NCBI GenBank assembly: GCA_023406715.1
Contig: JAEXVC010000040.1
Coordinates: 1-6,076, forward strand
Direction: 5' to 3'
Source of the DNA: Bacteroidota bacterium
GTDB taxonomy: Bacteria > Bacteroidota > Bacteroidia > Bacteroidales > Tenuifilaceae
DNA length: 6,076 bases
In this document: in pieces, positions 1 to 6,076 of the stretch
Position numbering within the stretch: position 1 is the first letter of the stretch
How the letters are laid out: every line of letters begins with the position of its first letter
Notes under the pieces: model-generated
Told to the model about the DNA's origin: nothing
Database searches by the model: none
Seen by the model: the letters and a program-made list of their open reading frames with translations, nothing else
Position numbers and translations under genes: made by a program

Positions 1-414
1 AGATAGAACGGTTTTATTTCCGTCTTTTTCCTTCATTTTCAGTTGCTCCCAATTCTGAATTACCTCATTGGAATCGTTCACCTTAACATCTCCGTAAATA
101 TGCGGATGTCGATATATCAATTTCTTCGAAAGGCTATTTATAACATCTACAATGTCGAAAGCTTTTTGCTCATCGGCAATTTTGGAGTAGAAAACAATAT
201 GAAGCAGAATATCACCGAGTTCCTTTTGGATTGAGGCCAAATCGTTTTCAAGAATTCCATCGGAAAGTTCGTATGTTTCTTCAATGGTAAGCGGACGAAT
301 TGTATCCATTGTTTGGCTTTTATCCCACGGGCATTTATCTCGGAGTTCGTCCATAATATCCAACAACTTTCCGAATGCTTCAAGGGCTTCTTTCTTGCGT
401 AAATCGTTATTCAT
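1..414 (-). CDS. mazG: MazG nucleoside triphosphate pyrophosphohydrolase, 3' end cut by window edge
   Basis: MazG hydrolyses (d)NTPs to NMP and pyrophosphate and is a cytosolic house-cleaning enzyme for non-canonical or excess nucleotides. The reading frame starts at ATG 414-412 and stays open to base 1, giving 138 residues; E. coli MazG is about 263, so roughly the N-terminal half is visible. Seen in the translation: the family hallmark LRDKCPWDKSQT at residues 24-35, the metal-binding helix EETYE at 45-49, the second metal motif ELGD at 65-68 (ExxE, 15 residues, ExxD), and the conserved RHPHIYGD at 102-109. All expected acidic ligands are present. It starts 10 bp after the stop of the DUF62 gene, so the two are probably co-transcribed. 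The spacer is A-rich (AAAACAAGAA) with no clear Shine-Dalgarno, as is usual in Bacteroidota. The identification is firm; the C-terminal part cannot be assessed. Confidence 0.94.
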   Translation of the reverse strand, partial: MNNDLRKKEALEAFGKLLDIMDELRDKCPWDKSQTMDTIRPLTIEETYELSDGILENDLASIQKELGDILLHIVFYSKIADEQKAFDIVDVINSLSKKLIYRHPHIYGDVKVNDSNEVIQNWEQLKMKEKDGNKTVLS

Positions 415-424
415 TTCTTGTTTT

Positions 425-1222
425 TTAATTGTCGTGGAACTTTACCATAATGCTGGAGCCAACCTGTAGCGCGTGCATTTCGGCTGCAAAACCGTTATTT
501 AGAGCAACTTCCAATAGGTTTAGCGTGTTAAACAGGGCTAAAAGTTCACCTTCCTCCACGTCGGAGTAGGTTTTAACAATCTCATCAATCCTGTAGTTGA
601 AACTCTGAACATAGATTGTAAATCTTCGTCCTTTGCCTACGCGTTCAAATAAATCGCGCGATATATTGGTTATTGCATTAAGGTAGGAGTCAATAAAAAT
701 AACACTTCCAGTGATAGTTGTGTCGTCAATAGCCGCCCTAAGCGGAATGCTCTGCTTGTAATTCTCTGTGATAACAGCAATGTCGTCAAGTTCCGAGTTG
801 CTAATTAATGCTTTAACTGCCGATGCAGCGGCATCGAGCGATGCAAAGCTGGAACGATCCTCGTAGGGAAACGAAAAAACCTTTTTAGGAGTATCCTTGG
901 TAATTAAACCTAGAATTCCATTGTCGGGAATAATTAAGTAATGATTTCGATACTCAAAAAGCAGCAACTGTTTGCCTTCGGTATTTTCAGTATTCACTAA
1001 ACAAAGATGTATGGTGCCCTGTGGAAAATTCTCGAAGCTGTGCTTAAGCACAAAGGCGGCATGCATATGGTCGAACGACGGAACTTTGTTGCTCAACTCA
1101 ACAATATTTAAGTTTGGCGAAATGGAAAGCAATCGGCCAGTAAGCATTCCGATATAGTAATCGTGCCTGTTCCAGTCGGTTGTGAGAGTTATTATCTGAG
1201 TTTTTGAGTTACCGTTTTCCAT
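425..1222 (-). CDS. SAM hydroxide adenosyltransferase-family (DUF62) protein with altered active site
   Basis: This belongs to the fold family of SAM hydrolases, chlorinases and fluorinases, which cleave SAM to methionine and adenosine or a halo-adenosine. Residues are counted from the upstream GTG at 1240. Family motifs seen: the start strand IITLTTDW at 16-23, FPQGTIHL at 72-79, PDNGIL at 105-110, and IDSYLNAITN at 183-192, which matches the usual I-D-x-F-G-N-x-x-x-N segment. The canonical VVDPGVGTxR loop is replaced by LVNTENTEGK (81-90), and FHGRD by FASLD (132-136). By hand alignment the catalytic Asp, Arg and His of SAM hydrolases become Asn83, Lys90 and Ala133. The protein may therefore bind SAM or adenosine without the known chemistry, or do something else. 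I prefer the ATG at 1222 (265 aa) over GTG 1240, because the -7 promoter element TACTTTTG ends exactly on that GTG. It is the first gene of a unit with mazG and is divergent from phoH. Family membership is sure; activity is uncertain. Confidence 0.87.
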   Translation of the reverse strand: MENGNSKTQIITLTTDWNRHDYYIGMLTGRLLSISPNLNIVELSNKVPSFDHMHAAFVLKHSFENFPQGTIHLCLVNTENTEGKQLLLFEYRNHYLIIPDNGILGLITKDTPKKVFSFPYEDRSSFASLDAAASAVKALISNSELDDIAVITENYKQSIPLRAAIDDTTITGSVIFIDSYLNAITNISRDLFERVGKGRRFTIYVQSFNYRIDEIVKTYSDVEEGELLALFNTLNLLEVALNNGFAAEMHALQVGSSIMVKFHDN

Positions 1223-1239
1223 AATCGCAAAACCTACCA

Positions 1240-1247
1240 CAAAAGTA
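1240..1247 (-). promoter_or_regulatory. Bacteroidota -7 promoter element for the DUF62-mazG unit
   Basis: On the minus strand this reads TACTTTTG, an exact fit to the Bacteroidota -7 consensus TAnnTTTG. It lies 17 bases before the ATG at 1222, so transcription would start a few bases inside the gap and leave a leader of roughly ten bases. I found no good TTTG-type -33 element at the expected distance, so the call rests on the -7 box and its position. Confidence 0.5.
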
Positions 1248-1309
1248 ATAATAAAGTTGGAAGGATATGGTTTGAAAGGGAAAAGTATAAAAAGAGGTCG
1301 GGGTGGTAT

Positions 1310-1343
1310 GTTGAAAGTTGATCGTGGGAGTTAAGAGTTAAAA
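1310..1343 (+). repeat. Degenerate 7-bp GTTnnnn array, left arm
   Basis: Units beginning with GT recur at 1310 (GTTGAAA), 1317 (GTTGATC), 1324 (a 6-base unit, GTGGGA), 1330 (GTTAAGA) and 1337 (GTTAAAA), giving a 7-bp period with one slip. The stretch is non-coding and sits between the two divergent promoters. It faces a matching array on the opposite strand at 1369-1396. No function can be assigned. Confidence 0.55.
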
Positions 1344-1368
1344 TTACACCTAATGTCTACAATCTTAC

Positions 1369-1396
1369 TAACAACGAACAACGAACAACAATCAAC
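1369..1396 (-). repeat. 7-bp GTTnnnn array, right arm (inverted relative to left arm)
   Basis: Read on the minus strand from 1396, this is four exact-length heptads: GTTGATT, GTTGTTC, GTTGTTC, GTTGTTA. On the plus strand it appears as about three copies of ACAACGA. It is the mirror partner of the 1310-1343 array, with 25 bases between them. The GTTGAT core near the left end (1317-1322) has its exact complement ATCAAC at 1391-1396, so a weak cruciform or hairpin is possible. Confidence 0.65.
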
Positions 1397-1459
1397 TACT
1401 CTGTCAATAAGTTTTTAATATTTAGTTTTTGCCCAATGCGTAAATAGCAGTTGTTGAAT

Positions 1460-1467
1460 TATCTTTG
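1460..1467 (+). promoter_or_regulatory. Bacteroidota -7 promoter element for phoH-purC
   Basis: TATCTTTG matches the TAnnTTTG -7 consensus exactly and ends 16 bases before the phoH ATG, mirroring the arrangement on the other strand. A TTTTTG at 1426-1431 resembles a -33 element but is 28 bases away, longer than the usual spacing, so the -33 assignment is doubtful. The predicted leader is short and AT-rich with no Shine-Dalgarno. Confidence 0.55.
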
Positions 1468-1483
1468 TGCATATTTTTATTAG

Positions 1484-2503
1484 ATGACATCGAAAAAAAC
1501 AGTGAGCGAAAGAATTATCCTAATTGAGGGTATCGACCCTTTAGTTCTTTACGGCGTTAATAATACACGCTACGATTCAATTGCACGTCATTTCCCAAAA
1601 CTCAAACTTATTGCCCGTGGCAACGAAATTAAGGCCATTGGCGATGATGATTTAATTGATGAGTTGGAGGATAAAATCAATAAAATGATTGATTTCCACC
1701 GAAAGTATGGCTACTTGACTGAAACGAATATTCAGGATTTCCTTACCGATAATCTTGAATCTATCAATCAGGCCGAGGAGGATGCTGCCGATGTGCTTGT
1801 TTTTGGAAATCACGGAAAGGTTATAAAGGCAAGAACTGTAAATCAGCGTAAATTAGTTGAGTTATATAGCGATAACGATTTGCTTTTTGCCATTGGCCCA
1901 GCAGGCTCTGGTAAAACATACACTGCCATAGCACTTGCTGTTCGGGCATTGCGTAACAAGGAGGTTAAGCGCATTATTCTTACGCGTCCTGCTGTTGAGG
2001 CTGGTGAGCGATTGGGTTTTTTACCCGGCGATATGAAGGAGAAGCTCGATCCTTACTTACAACCCCTTTACGATGCCCTGCATGATATGATTCCAGCCAA
2101 GAAGTTGGTTGAATTTATGGAGGATGGAACTGTGCAGATTGCACCGTTGGCGTTTATGCGTGGTCGTACGCTCGATAATGCTTTTGTTATTTTGGACGAA
2201 GCGCAAAATACAACAATTAGCCAGATGAAGATGTTTCTTACCCGTATGGGTAAAAGTGCAAAGTTTGTTGTAACTGGCGATTTAACGCAGATAGATTTAC
2301 CCCGAAAAGAGGATTCGGGACTTGTAAAAACTATAAAAATCCTTGATGGAATAAGCGATATTGCAGTTATTAACTTTGATGTGCGCGATATTATTCGCCA
2401 TAAACTTGTTAAGTACATTGTAAGTGCTTTTGATAGGGATGCCGAGGAAAAACTTCAACGACAAAACACTAATCAAAATAATAATCAATCAACCTTAGAG
2501 TAG
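1484..2503 (+). CDS. phoH: PhoH family P-loop ATPase (PhoL/YbeZ type)
   Basis: PhoH/YbeZ proteins are cytosolic ATPases, often with RNA-related roles; E. coli YbeZ works with the endonuclease YbeY in rRNA maturation. The protein has 339 residues, close to YbeZ (about 346) and B. subtilis PhoH (about 319). Layout: a KH-like N-terminal region at about 8-75, a linker, then the ATPase domain from about 118. Motifs seen: Walker A GPAGSGKT at 138-145, the family signature RPAVEAGERLGFLPGD at 168-183, Walker B VILDEAQN at 235-242, sensor-like VVTGDLTQIDLP at 262-273, and the basic VRDIIRHKLV at 300-309. All nucleotide-binding residues look intact. The C-terminus ends in a short Asn/Gln-rich tail (326-336), outside the conserved domain. 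The ATG at 1484 is chosen because it sits 16 bases after a -7 element and gives the normal family N-terminus. The purC start follows after 2 bp, which suggests translational coupling. Confidence 0.96.
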   Translation: MTSKKTVSERIILIEGIDPLVLYGVNNTRYDSIARHFPKLKLIARGNEIKAIGDDDLIDELEDKINKMIDFHRKYGYLTETNIQDFLTDNLESINQAEEDAADVLVFGNHGKVIKARTVNQRKLVELYSDNDLLFAIGPAGSGKTYTAIALAVRALRNKEVKRIILTRPAVEAGERLGFLPGDMKEKLDPYLQPLYDALHDMIPAKKLVEFMEDGTVQIAPLAFMRGRTLDNAFVILDEAQNTTISQMKMFLTRMGKSAKFVVTGDLTQIDLPRKEDSGLVKTIKILDGISDIAVINFDVRDIIRHKLVKYIVSAFDRDAEEKLQRQNTNQNNNQSTLE

Positions 2504-2505
2504 TT

Positions 2506-3450
2506 ATGGAAAAGGCTATCGTTCGTACCGATTTCAACTTCCCTGGCCAGACAGGGGTTTACCACGGAAAAGTTCGAGATGTGTACAACATCAAAAACGA
2601 GTTTTTGGCAATGGTTGTATCTGACCGAATCTCCGCTTTCGATGTTGTGCTTCCAAAAGGAATTCCTTACAAGGGACAGGTGCTTAACCAAATTGCATCG
2701 AAGTTCCTAGATGCAACATCCGACATTGTTCCTAACTGGAAAATTGCAACTCCAGACCCCATGGTAACAATTGGTCATATGTGTGAGCCATTCAAGGTGG
2801 AAATGGTGGTTCGTGGATATTTAACCGGTCACGCTTGGCGCGAGTACAAGTCTGGTAAACGTTCAATTTGCGGCGAGGCTATGCCCGAGGGAATGAAGGA
2901 GCATCAGAAATTTCCAAAGCCACTTATTACGCCTACCACAAAGGCTTCGGAGGGTCACGATGAGGATATCTCAAAGGCAGATATTATCAAAACAGGATTG
3001 GTTAGCAAGGAGGATTACGAGCAGTTGGAGAAGTACACCCTTGCTCTTTTTGAGCGTGGAACTCAAATGGCTGCAAAAATGGGACTTATTTTGGTTGATA
3101 CTAAGTACGAGTTTGGAAAGAAGGATGGTAAAATCTATCTAATCGACGAGATTCATACTCCCGATTCATCGCGCTATTTCTATGCTGAAGGGTATGAGGA
3201 GCGTTTGGCAAAAGGCGAAGACCAACGTCAACTATCCAAAGAGTTTGTTCGTGAGTGGTTAATGGCCAATGGTTTTCAAGGTAAGGATGGCCAAAAAGTT
3301 CCCGAGATGACTGATTCAATAGTAAATCAGATTACTGAGAGGTACATAGAACTTTACGAAAATATTACTGGCGACAAGTTTGTTAAGTCCGAGGGTACTG
3401 ATGTTTTGAAACGTATAGAGCAGAATATCTTAAATTTCCTTAATAAGTAA
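2506..3450 (+). CDS. purC: Phosphoribosylaminoimidazole-succinocarboxamide synthase (SAICAR synthetase)
   Basis: PurC joins CAIR and L-aspartate with ATP to form SAICAR, a late step in de novo IMP synthesis in the cytosol. The protein has 314 residues, the long form (yeast Ade1 about 306) rather than the short E. coli type (about 237). Motifs seen: ATP-binding GKVRDVY at 21-27, SDRISAFD at 39-46, signature 1 region PFKVEMVVRGYLTGHAW at 95-111 (with TGH where the classical signature has TGS), ITPTTKASEGHDEDIS at 141-156, signature 2 LVDTKYEFG at 196-204, and the aspartate/metal region IDEIHTPDSSRY at 213-224. Nothing essential appears to be missing. It begins only 2 bp after the phoH stop with no strong ribosome site, so it is probably translated by coupling from phoH. 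No purine-specific regulator site or riboswitch is visible upstream. It ends at a strong hairpin. Confidence 0.98.
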   Translation: MEKAIVRTDFNFPGQTGVYHGKVRDVYNIKNEFLAMVVSDRISAFDVVLPKGIPYKGQVLNQIASKFLDATSDIVPNWKIATPDPMVTIGHMCEPFKVEMVVRGYLTGHAWREYKSGKRSICGEAMPEGMKEHQKFPKPLITPTTKASEGHDEDISKADIIKTGLVSKEDYEQLEKYTLALFERGTQMAAKMGLILVDTKYEFGKKDGKIYLIDEIHTPDSSRYFYAEGYEERLAKGEDQRQLSKEFVREWLMANGFQGKDGQKVPEMTDSIVNQITERYIELYENITGDKFVKSEGTDVLKRIEQNILNFLNK

Positions 3451-3499
3451 TATCAAACCCCTCAAGGGTTCCAAACCCTTGAGGGGATATCAATATTAC
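3447..3499. repeat. Outer 7-bp inverted repeat around the terminator
   Basis: GTAATAT at 3447-3453 is the exact reverse complement of ATATTAC at 3493-3499, flanking the 13-bp stem across unpaired segments of 4 and 6 bases. The arms contain the stop codons of both genes (purC TAA at 3448-3450; helicase TAA on the minus strand at 3498-3496), so the two convergent genes end in the same sequence, GTAATAT. Confidence 0.6.
3458..3486. terminator. Bidirectional hairpin terminator between purC and the helicase gene
   Basis: CCCCTCAAGGGTT (3458-3470) and AACCCTTGAGGGG (3474-3486) form a perfect 13-bp stem with a 3-base loop (CCA). The hairpin lies in the 45-bp gap between two convergent stop codons. 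Reading leftward, out of the helicase gene, it is followed by TTT; reading rightward, out of purC, there is no T-run (ATATCAATATT). It is therefore a good candidate terminator for the leftward transcript and a weaker intrinsic one for purC, although the stem alone may serve both. Confidence 0.75.
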
Positions 3500-6076
3500 T
3501 CTATCAACTCCATTATCGCATCTCTGTCCGCCAACCTCAAAGGATTATTCGTATCAATAAATAATTGTGCCAGATGCTCTTTCTTGGCCTGAAGTTTAAG
3601 GATTTTCTCTTCTACAGTATTTAGTGAGATAAAGCGGTAAACAAATACATTTTTCTGTTGACCAATCCTGTGGGCACGCGATGTGGCTTGCATTTCGGCT
3701 GCTGGATTCCACCACGGGTCGAGTATAAAAACGTAATCCGCAGCGGTAAGGTTTAATCCAACACCACCTGCTTTGAGCGAAATTAGGAAAACTTGCTTCT
3801 CGGGATTGCTCTGGAATTCTTCAACAATTTTTCCTCGGTTAGCTGTTTCTCCGGTAAGCATTTCGTAACCAATATTTTCTTGTTTCAAGTATACCTCAAC
3901 TTGCTCAAGATGCTTTACGAACGATGAGAACACAAGTATTTTATGCTTTTCGGCAATAATATTCTCAATGCTACGGGTTACCTCATCGAATTTGCCAGAA
4001 TCTAACCCAGAGTATTCGTCCAATAGGGCTGGGTGATTGGCTATTTGACGTAAGCGCATCAATCCTGTAAGAATTGATATAGACGATTTCTCAACTCCAA
4101 CCTGCTCAATACTTTCGATAATAGAGTTGCGAATCATCGATTTCTCCTTCTCGTAAACCTCCTGCTGCATATCGGACATATCGCAGTAAATAATCTGCTC
4201 GGTCAGTGGCGGTAGGTCTTTGGCAACTTGTTCCTTGGTTCTGCGCAGTATTAGTGGCTCAATGATGCTTTTCAGTTGCTTTTCCTTTTCCGTATCGGCG
4301 TTTTTTTCGATAGGGATAATAAACTCATCGCGGAACGATTTCAAACTACCCAGCATTCCTCGGTTTAAGAAATTCAGCTGCGACCAAAGGTCGCTAAGCG
4401 AGTTTTCAATTGGTGTTCCACTTAATGTTAGGTAATGGTTCGCCTTTAAAAGCAGAACTGAACGGTATATTTTGGAGAATGGATTCTTTATGGTTTGGCT
4501 TTCGTCCAGAATCACATAGTTGAACTTCAAATCCTTGAAAAAATCAATGTCGTTTCGGATTATTCCGTAGGTTGTAATTACAATATCGTACTTCTGCAGT
4601 AACGATGCCGATTTTGTCCGCTGAGCCCCAGTGTAAACAAATACATTTTGGTCTGGAGTAAACCTATTGGCCTCTTTTAGCCAGTTATGAACAAGTGAAG
4701 TTGGGACAACAATCAACGATGTTTTGATACTTTTTTCAGGATGATTACCTGCAAACTGAAGCATAGCCAGAGTTTGAAGGGTTTTACCTAGACCCATATC
4801 GTCGGCTAAGCAACCATTCATTCCATTCTGGTAAAGCAAATATAGCCAGCAGTAACCCTGCACCTGATAATCGCGAAGCGTAGCATTAAGGTTATGCGGA
4901 ATACTTACACCCTCAATTTGCGATTGACTAAACTTTGTGTTAAGCGCTTTTGCCTCAGGAGCATCAATCTGATTATCGACAAGTACGCTGAATAGCGATT
5001 TTGATACTTTCAACTTCTCGTCGGACTCTTTTCCCATCAGGAATAGTGGCTTGTATTTGGTAAACCAAATCTCAGGAAGAACAAATATCTGTCCGTTAGG
5101 TAGCATAAATTCTCTATTCCCTTTAACAATGTGTTTTTTTAAGTAGATAAAAGGTATTTCGAATTCACCCAGTTTAACTCGTCCGTAAAGGTCGAACCAA
5201 TCCTCTTCGGATTTTGCCGATAAATCGAGTTGAAAAGTTTTTAGGTAAAAATCTCTGTTTACGTATGCTTGTTTTACGGTAATCCCAAATTTTTCAAGAT
5301 TTTCACTGTTGATATTAATCCACTCAACAATTATATGGAGTGTATCGGTACTTTTAGAGTCCATATCAACAGGGATGAACTCGGCATCGCTTACCTTTTT
5401 TAATTGTAGTTGATTTACTAAAGTATCAATAATTGATTTTTCCCAAATTTCATCTCTGCTAAACTTTGTAAAGGAGTAGTTTCCATTATCCAACTTTAAG
5501 TAAACCTCATTCGCCAAAGTTGCATTTGCCAGATAATTTCTATTACTGTACTGATAGTTTAATGTTAAGCAAGCCCCACCGCTAAGGCGCTCCTCTAAAG
5601 TTAAAAATGCTCGTCCATCAACCTTTTCCTCAATAATATCGAACCCAACAGCCTCAACCAGCTGATTCCTTATTGTGCTAAGTACAAAGGTTTCCATATA
5701 CTTTTGTTCGGCGGTTTTTGGAATGGTAATATGGCTTTTGTTCACAAATGGGCTCAATTTCTTTCCATCAATCCCATTAAAGCGATAAATTTTGTTCCCA
5801 ATTCTAACAATACAGGGTTCGTTGGCGATGACTTCGCTGTTGCCAATCTCAATTTTTATTTTTTTACCACTACACGATGCTGATATGGAGTACTTAAACT
5901 CATCGGCATTTCTTTCGAATCGGAACAAGGGTTGGGCAATTTCAATCTCAATATTTAGCCTTTTTTCGGAGTAAAGCGAGTTTGCATTTTTATCCCTGAT
6001 AAATATTGGAACATTAGTGTTTGCTGCAATATCAATACATTTTGCAATCCTACGCTCAATGTAACTCCTAATATAC
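3496..6076 (-). CDS. SNF2-family DEAD/DEAH-box helicase (Rad54/HepA-like), N-terminus outside window
   Basis: SNF2 proteins are ATP-driven double-stranded DNA translocases; bacterial members remodel protein-DNA or polymerase complexes, but the exact role of this type is not established. The frame is open without a stop from base 6075 to the TAA at 3498-3496, giving 859 visible residues. The TTG at 5928 is not the true start, because coding continues 49 codons upstream. Counting from the first visible codon: residues 1 to about 395 are a family-associated N-terminal region with no motif I can name. The helicase core follows, with LRDYQVQGYCWL at 400-411, Walker A DDMGLGKT at 425-432, motif Ia VVPTSLVHNW at 456-465, motif II DESQ at 524-527, motif III LSGTPIEN at 551-558, motif V SLKAGGVGLNLTAAD at 766-780, and motif VI QATSRAHRIGQ at 796-806. 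All core motifs are intact. No methylase, nuclease or other defence partner is visible beside it, so a housekeeping role is more likely than a phage-defence one. Confidence 0.95.
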   Translation of the reverse strand, partial: YIRSYIERRIAKCIDIAANTNVPIFIRDKNANSLYSEKRLNIEIEIAQPLFRFERNADEFKYSISASCSGKKIKIEIGNSEVIANEPCIVRIGNKIYRFNGIDGKKLSPFVNKSHITIPKTAEQKYMETFVLSTIRNQLVEAVGFDIIEEKVDGRAFLTLEERLSGGACLTLNYQYSNRNYLANATLANEVYLKLDNGNYSFTKFSRDEIWEKSIIDTLVNQLQLKKVSDAEFIPVDMDSKSTDTLHIIVEWININSENLEKFGITVKQAYVNRDFYLKTFQLDLSAKSEEDWFDLYGRVKLGEFEIPFIYLKKHIVKGNREFMLPNGQIFVLPEIWFTKYKPLFLMGKESDEKLKVSKSLFSVLVDNQIDAPEAKALNTKFSQSQIEGVSIPHNLNATLRDYQVQGYCWLYLLYQNGMNGCLADDMGLGKTLQTLAMLQFAGNHPEKSIKTSLIVVPTSLVHNWLKEANRFTPDQNVFVYTGAQRTKSASLLQKYDIVITTYGIIRNDIDFFKDLKFNYVILDESQTIKNPFSKIYRSVLLLKANHYLTLSGTPIENSLSDLWSQLNFLNRGMLGSLKSFRDEFIIPIEKNADTEKEKQLKSIIEPLILRRTKEQVAKDLPPLTEQIIYCDMSDMQQEVYEKEKSMIRNSIIESIEQVGVEKSSISILTGLMRLRQIANHPALLDEYSGLDSGKFDEVTRSIENIIAEKHKILVFSSFVKHLEQVEVYLKQENIGYEMLTGETANRGKIVEEFQSNPEKQVFLISLKAGGVGLNLTAADYVFILDPWWNPAAEMQATSRAHRIGQQKNVFVYRFISLNTVEEKILKLQAKKEHLAQLFIDTNNPLRLADRDAIMELIE

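Larger units (their letters stand above)
1223..1483. other. Divergent intergenic region
   Basis: This is the gap between the DUF62 gene and phoH. It contains the two -7 elements at 1240-1247 and 1460-1467, a purine-rich stretch on the plus strand at about 1272-1302, and the facing heptad arrays at 1310-1396. I see no open reading frame, tRNA, riboswitch-like architecture or terminator in it. Confidence 0.7.

Noticed and set aside
147..383. A 78-residue minus-strand reading frame overlapping mazG
   Set aside because: It is an out-of-frame shadow: the overlapping frame starting at 414 carries all MazG motifs.
425..1240. Calling the DUF62 protein a fluorinase or chlorinase
   Set aside because: The halogenase name comes from family-level labels. 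The key catalytic loops are not those of either enzyme, and no halometabolite genes are present.
1369..1396. Possible CRISPR or short tandem-repeat array
   Set aside because: The unit is only 7 bp, has no spacers, and no cas genes are nearby. It is better described as one arm of a degenerate heptad pair.
1223..1483. SAM or purine riboswitch upstream of the DUF62 gene or phoH
   Set aside because: The -7 elements leave leaders of only about ten bases, and no conserved riboswitch core or paired helices are visible.
2068..2691. Three minus-strand reading frames overlapping phoH and purC
   Set aside because: They lie opposite highly conserved coding sequence, show no recognisable domain, and have no promoter or ribosome site.
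5926..5928. TTG as the start of the helicase (810 aa version)
   Set aside because: The frame stays open for 49 more codons to the window edge with coding-like composition, so the gene simply starts outside the window.
3496..6076. SNF2 helicase as part of a phage-defence system (for example DISARM-like)
   Set aside because: Its neighbours are purC and phoH, and no methylase, PLD nuclease or DUF1998 partner is seen. Nothing beyond the SNF2 core supports defence.

Overview
The window looks like chromosomal DNA from a Bacteroidota bacterium, probably near the order Bacteroidales, although the order-level guess is tentative. Three things support this. TAnnTTTG -7 promoter elements lie just upstream of both divergent transcription units. 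Strong Shine-Dalgarno sequences are absent before the starts. The encoded proteins have a Bacteroidota character: a long-form PurC, a diverged DUF62 protein and an SNF2 helicase with a DESQ motif II. I see no mobile element, CRISPR array, tRNA or rRNA, and no sign of a new defence system. The content is ordinary housekeeping DNA with a few notable details.

Layout. Bases 1-1222 (minus strand) hold a two-gene unit: a SAM hydroxide adenosyltransferase-family (DUF62) protein, followed 10 bp later by mazG, whose 3' end is cut by the window edge. Bases 1223-1483 are a divergent intergenic region. It holds a -7 element for each direction and, between them, a pair of degenerate 7-bp GTTnnnn arrays facing each other. 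Bases 1484-3450 (plus strand) hold phoH (ybeZ type) and purC, separated by 2 bp. Bases 3451-3495 are a convergent intergenic region dominated by a perfect 13-bp hairpin, probably a bidirectional terminator. Bases 3496-6076 (minus strand) encode an SNF2-family helicase that is open at the right edge, so its start lies outside the window.

How the genes relate. MazG (hydrolysis of non-canonical or excess NTPs), PurC (step in IMP synthesis) and a SAM/adenosine-fold protein share a loose nucleotide-metabolism theme. PhoH is an RNA-associated P-loop ATPase tied to RNA and ribosome maturation, and the SNF2 protein is a DNA translocase. No common pathway is proven by the sequence.

The most notable observations are these. 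By hand alignment, the DUF62 protein has lost all three residues of the Asp-Arg-His triad that defines SAM hydrolases, although other fold motifs are kept. The intergenic heptad arrays form an inverted pair. The convergent terminator is nearly symmetric, and its outer arms contain the stop codons of both flanking genes.
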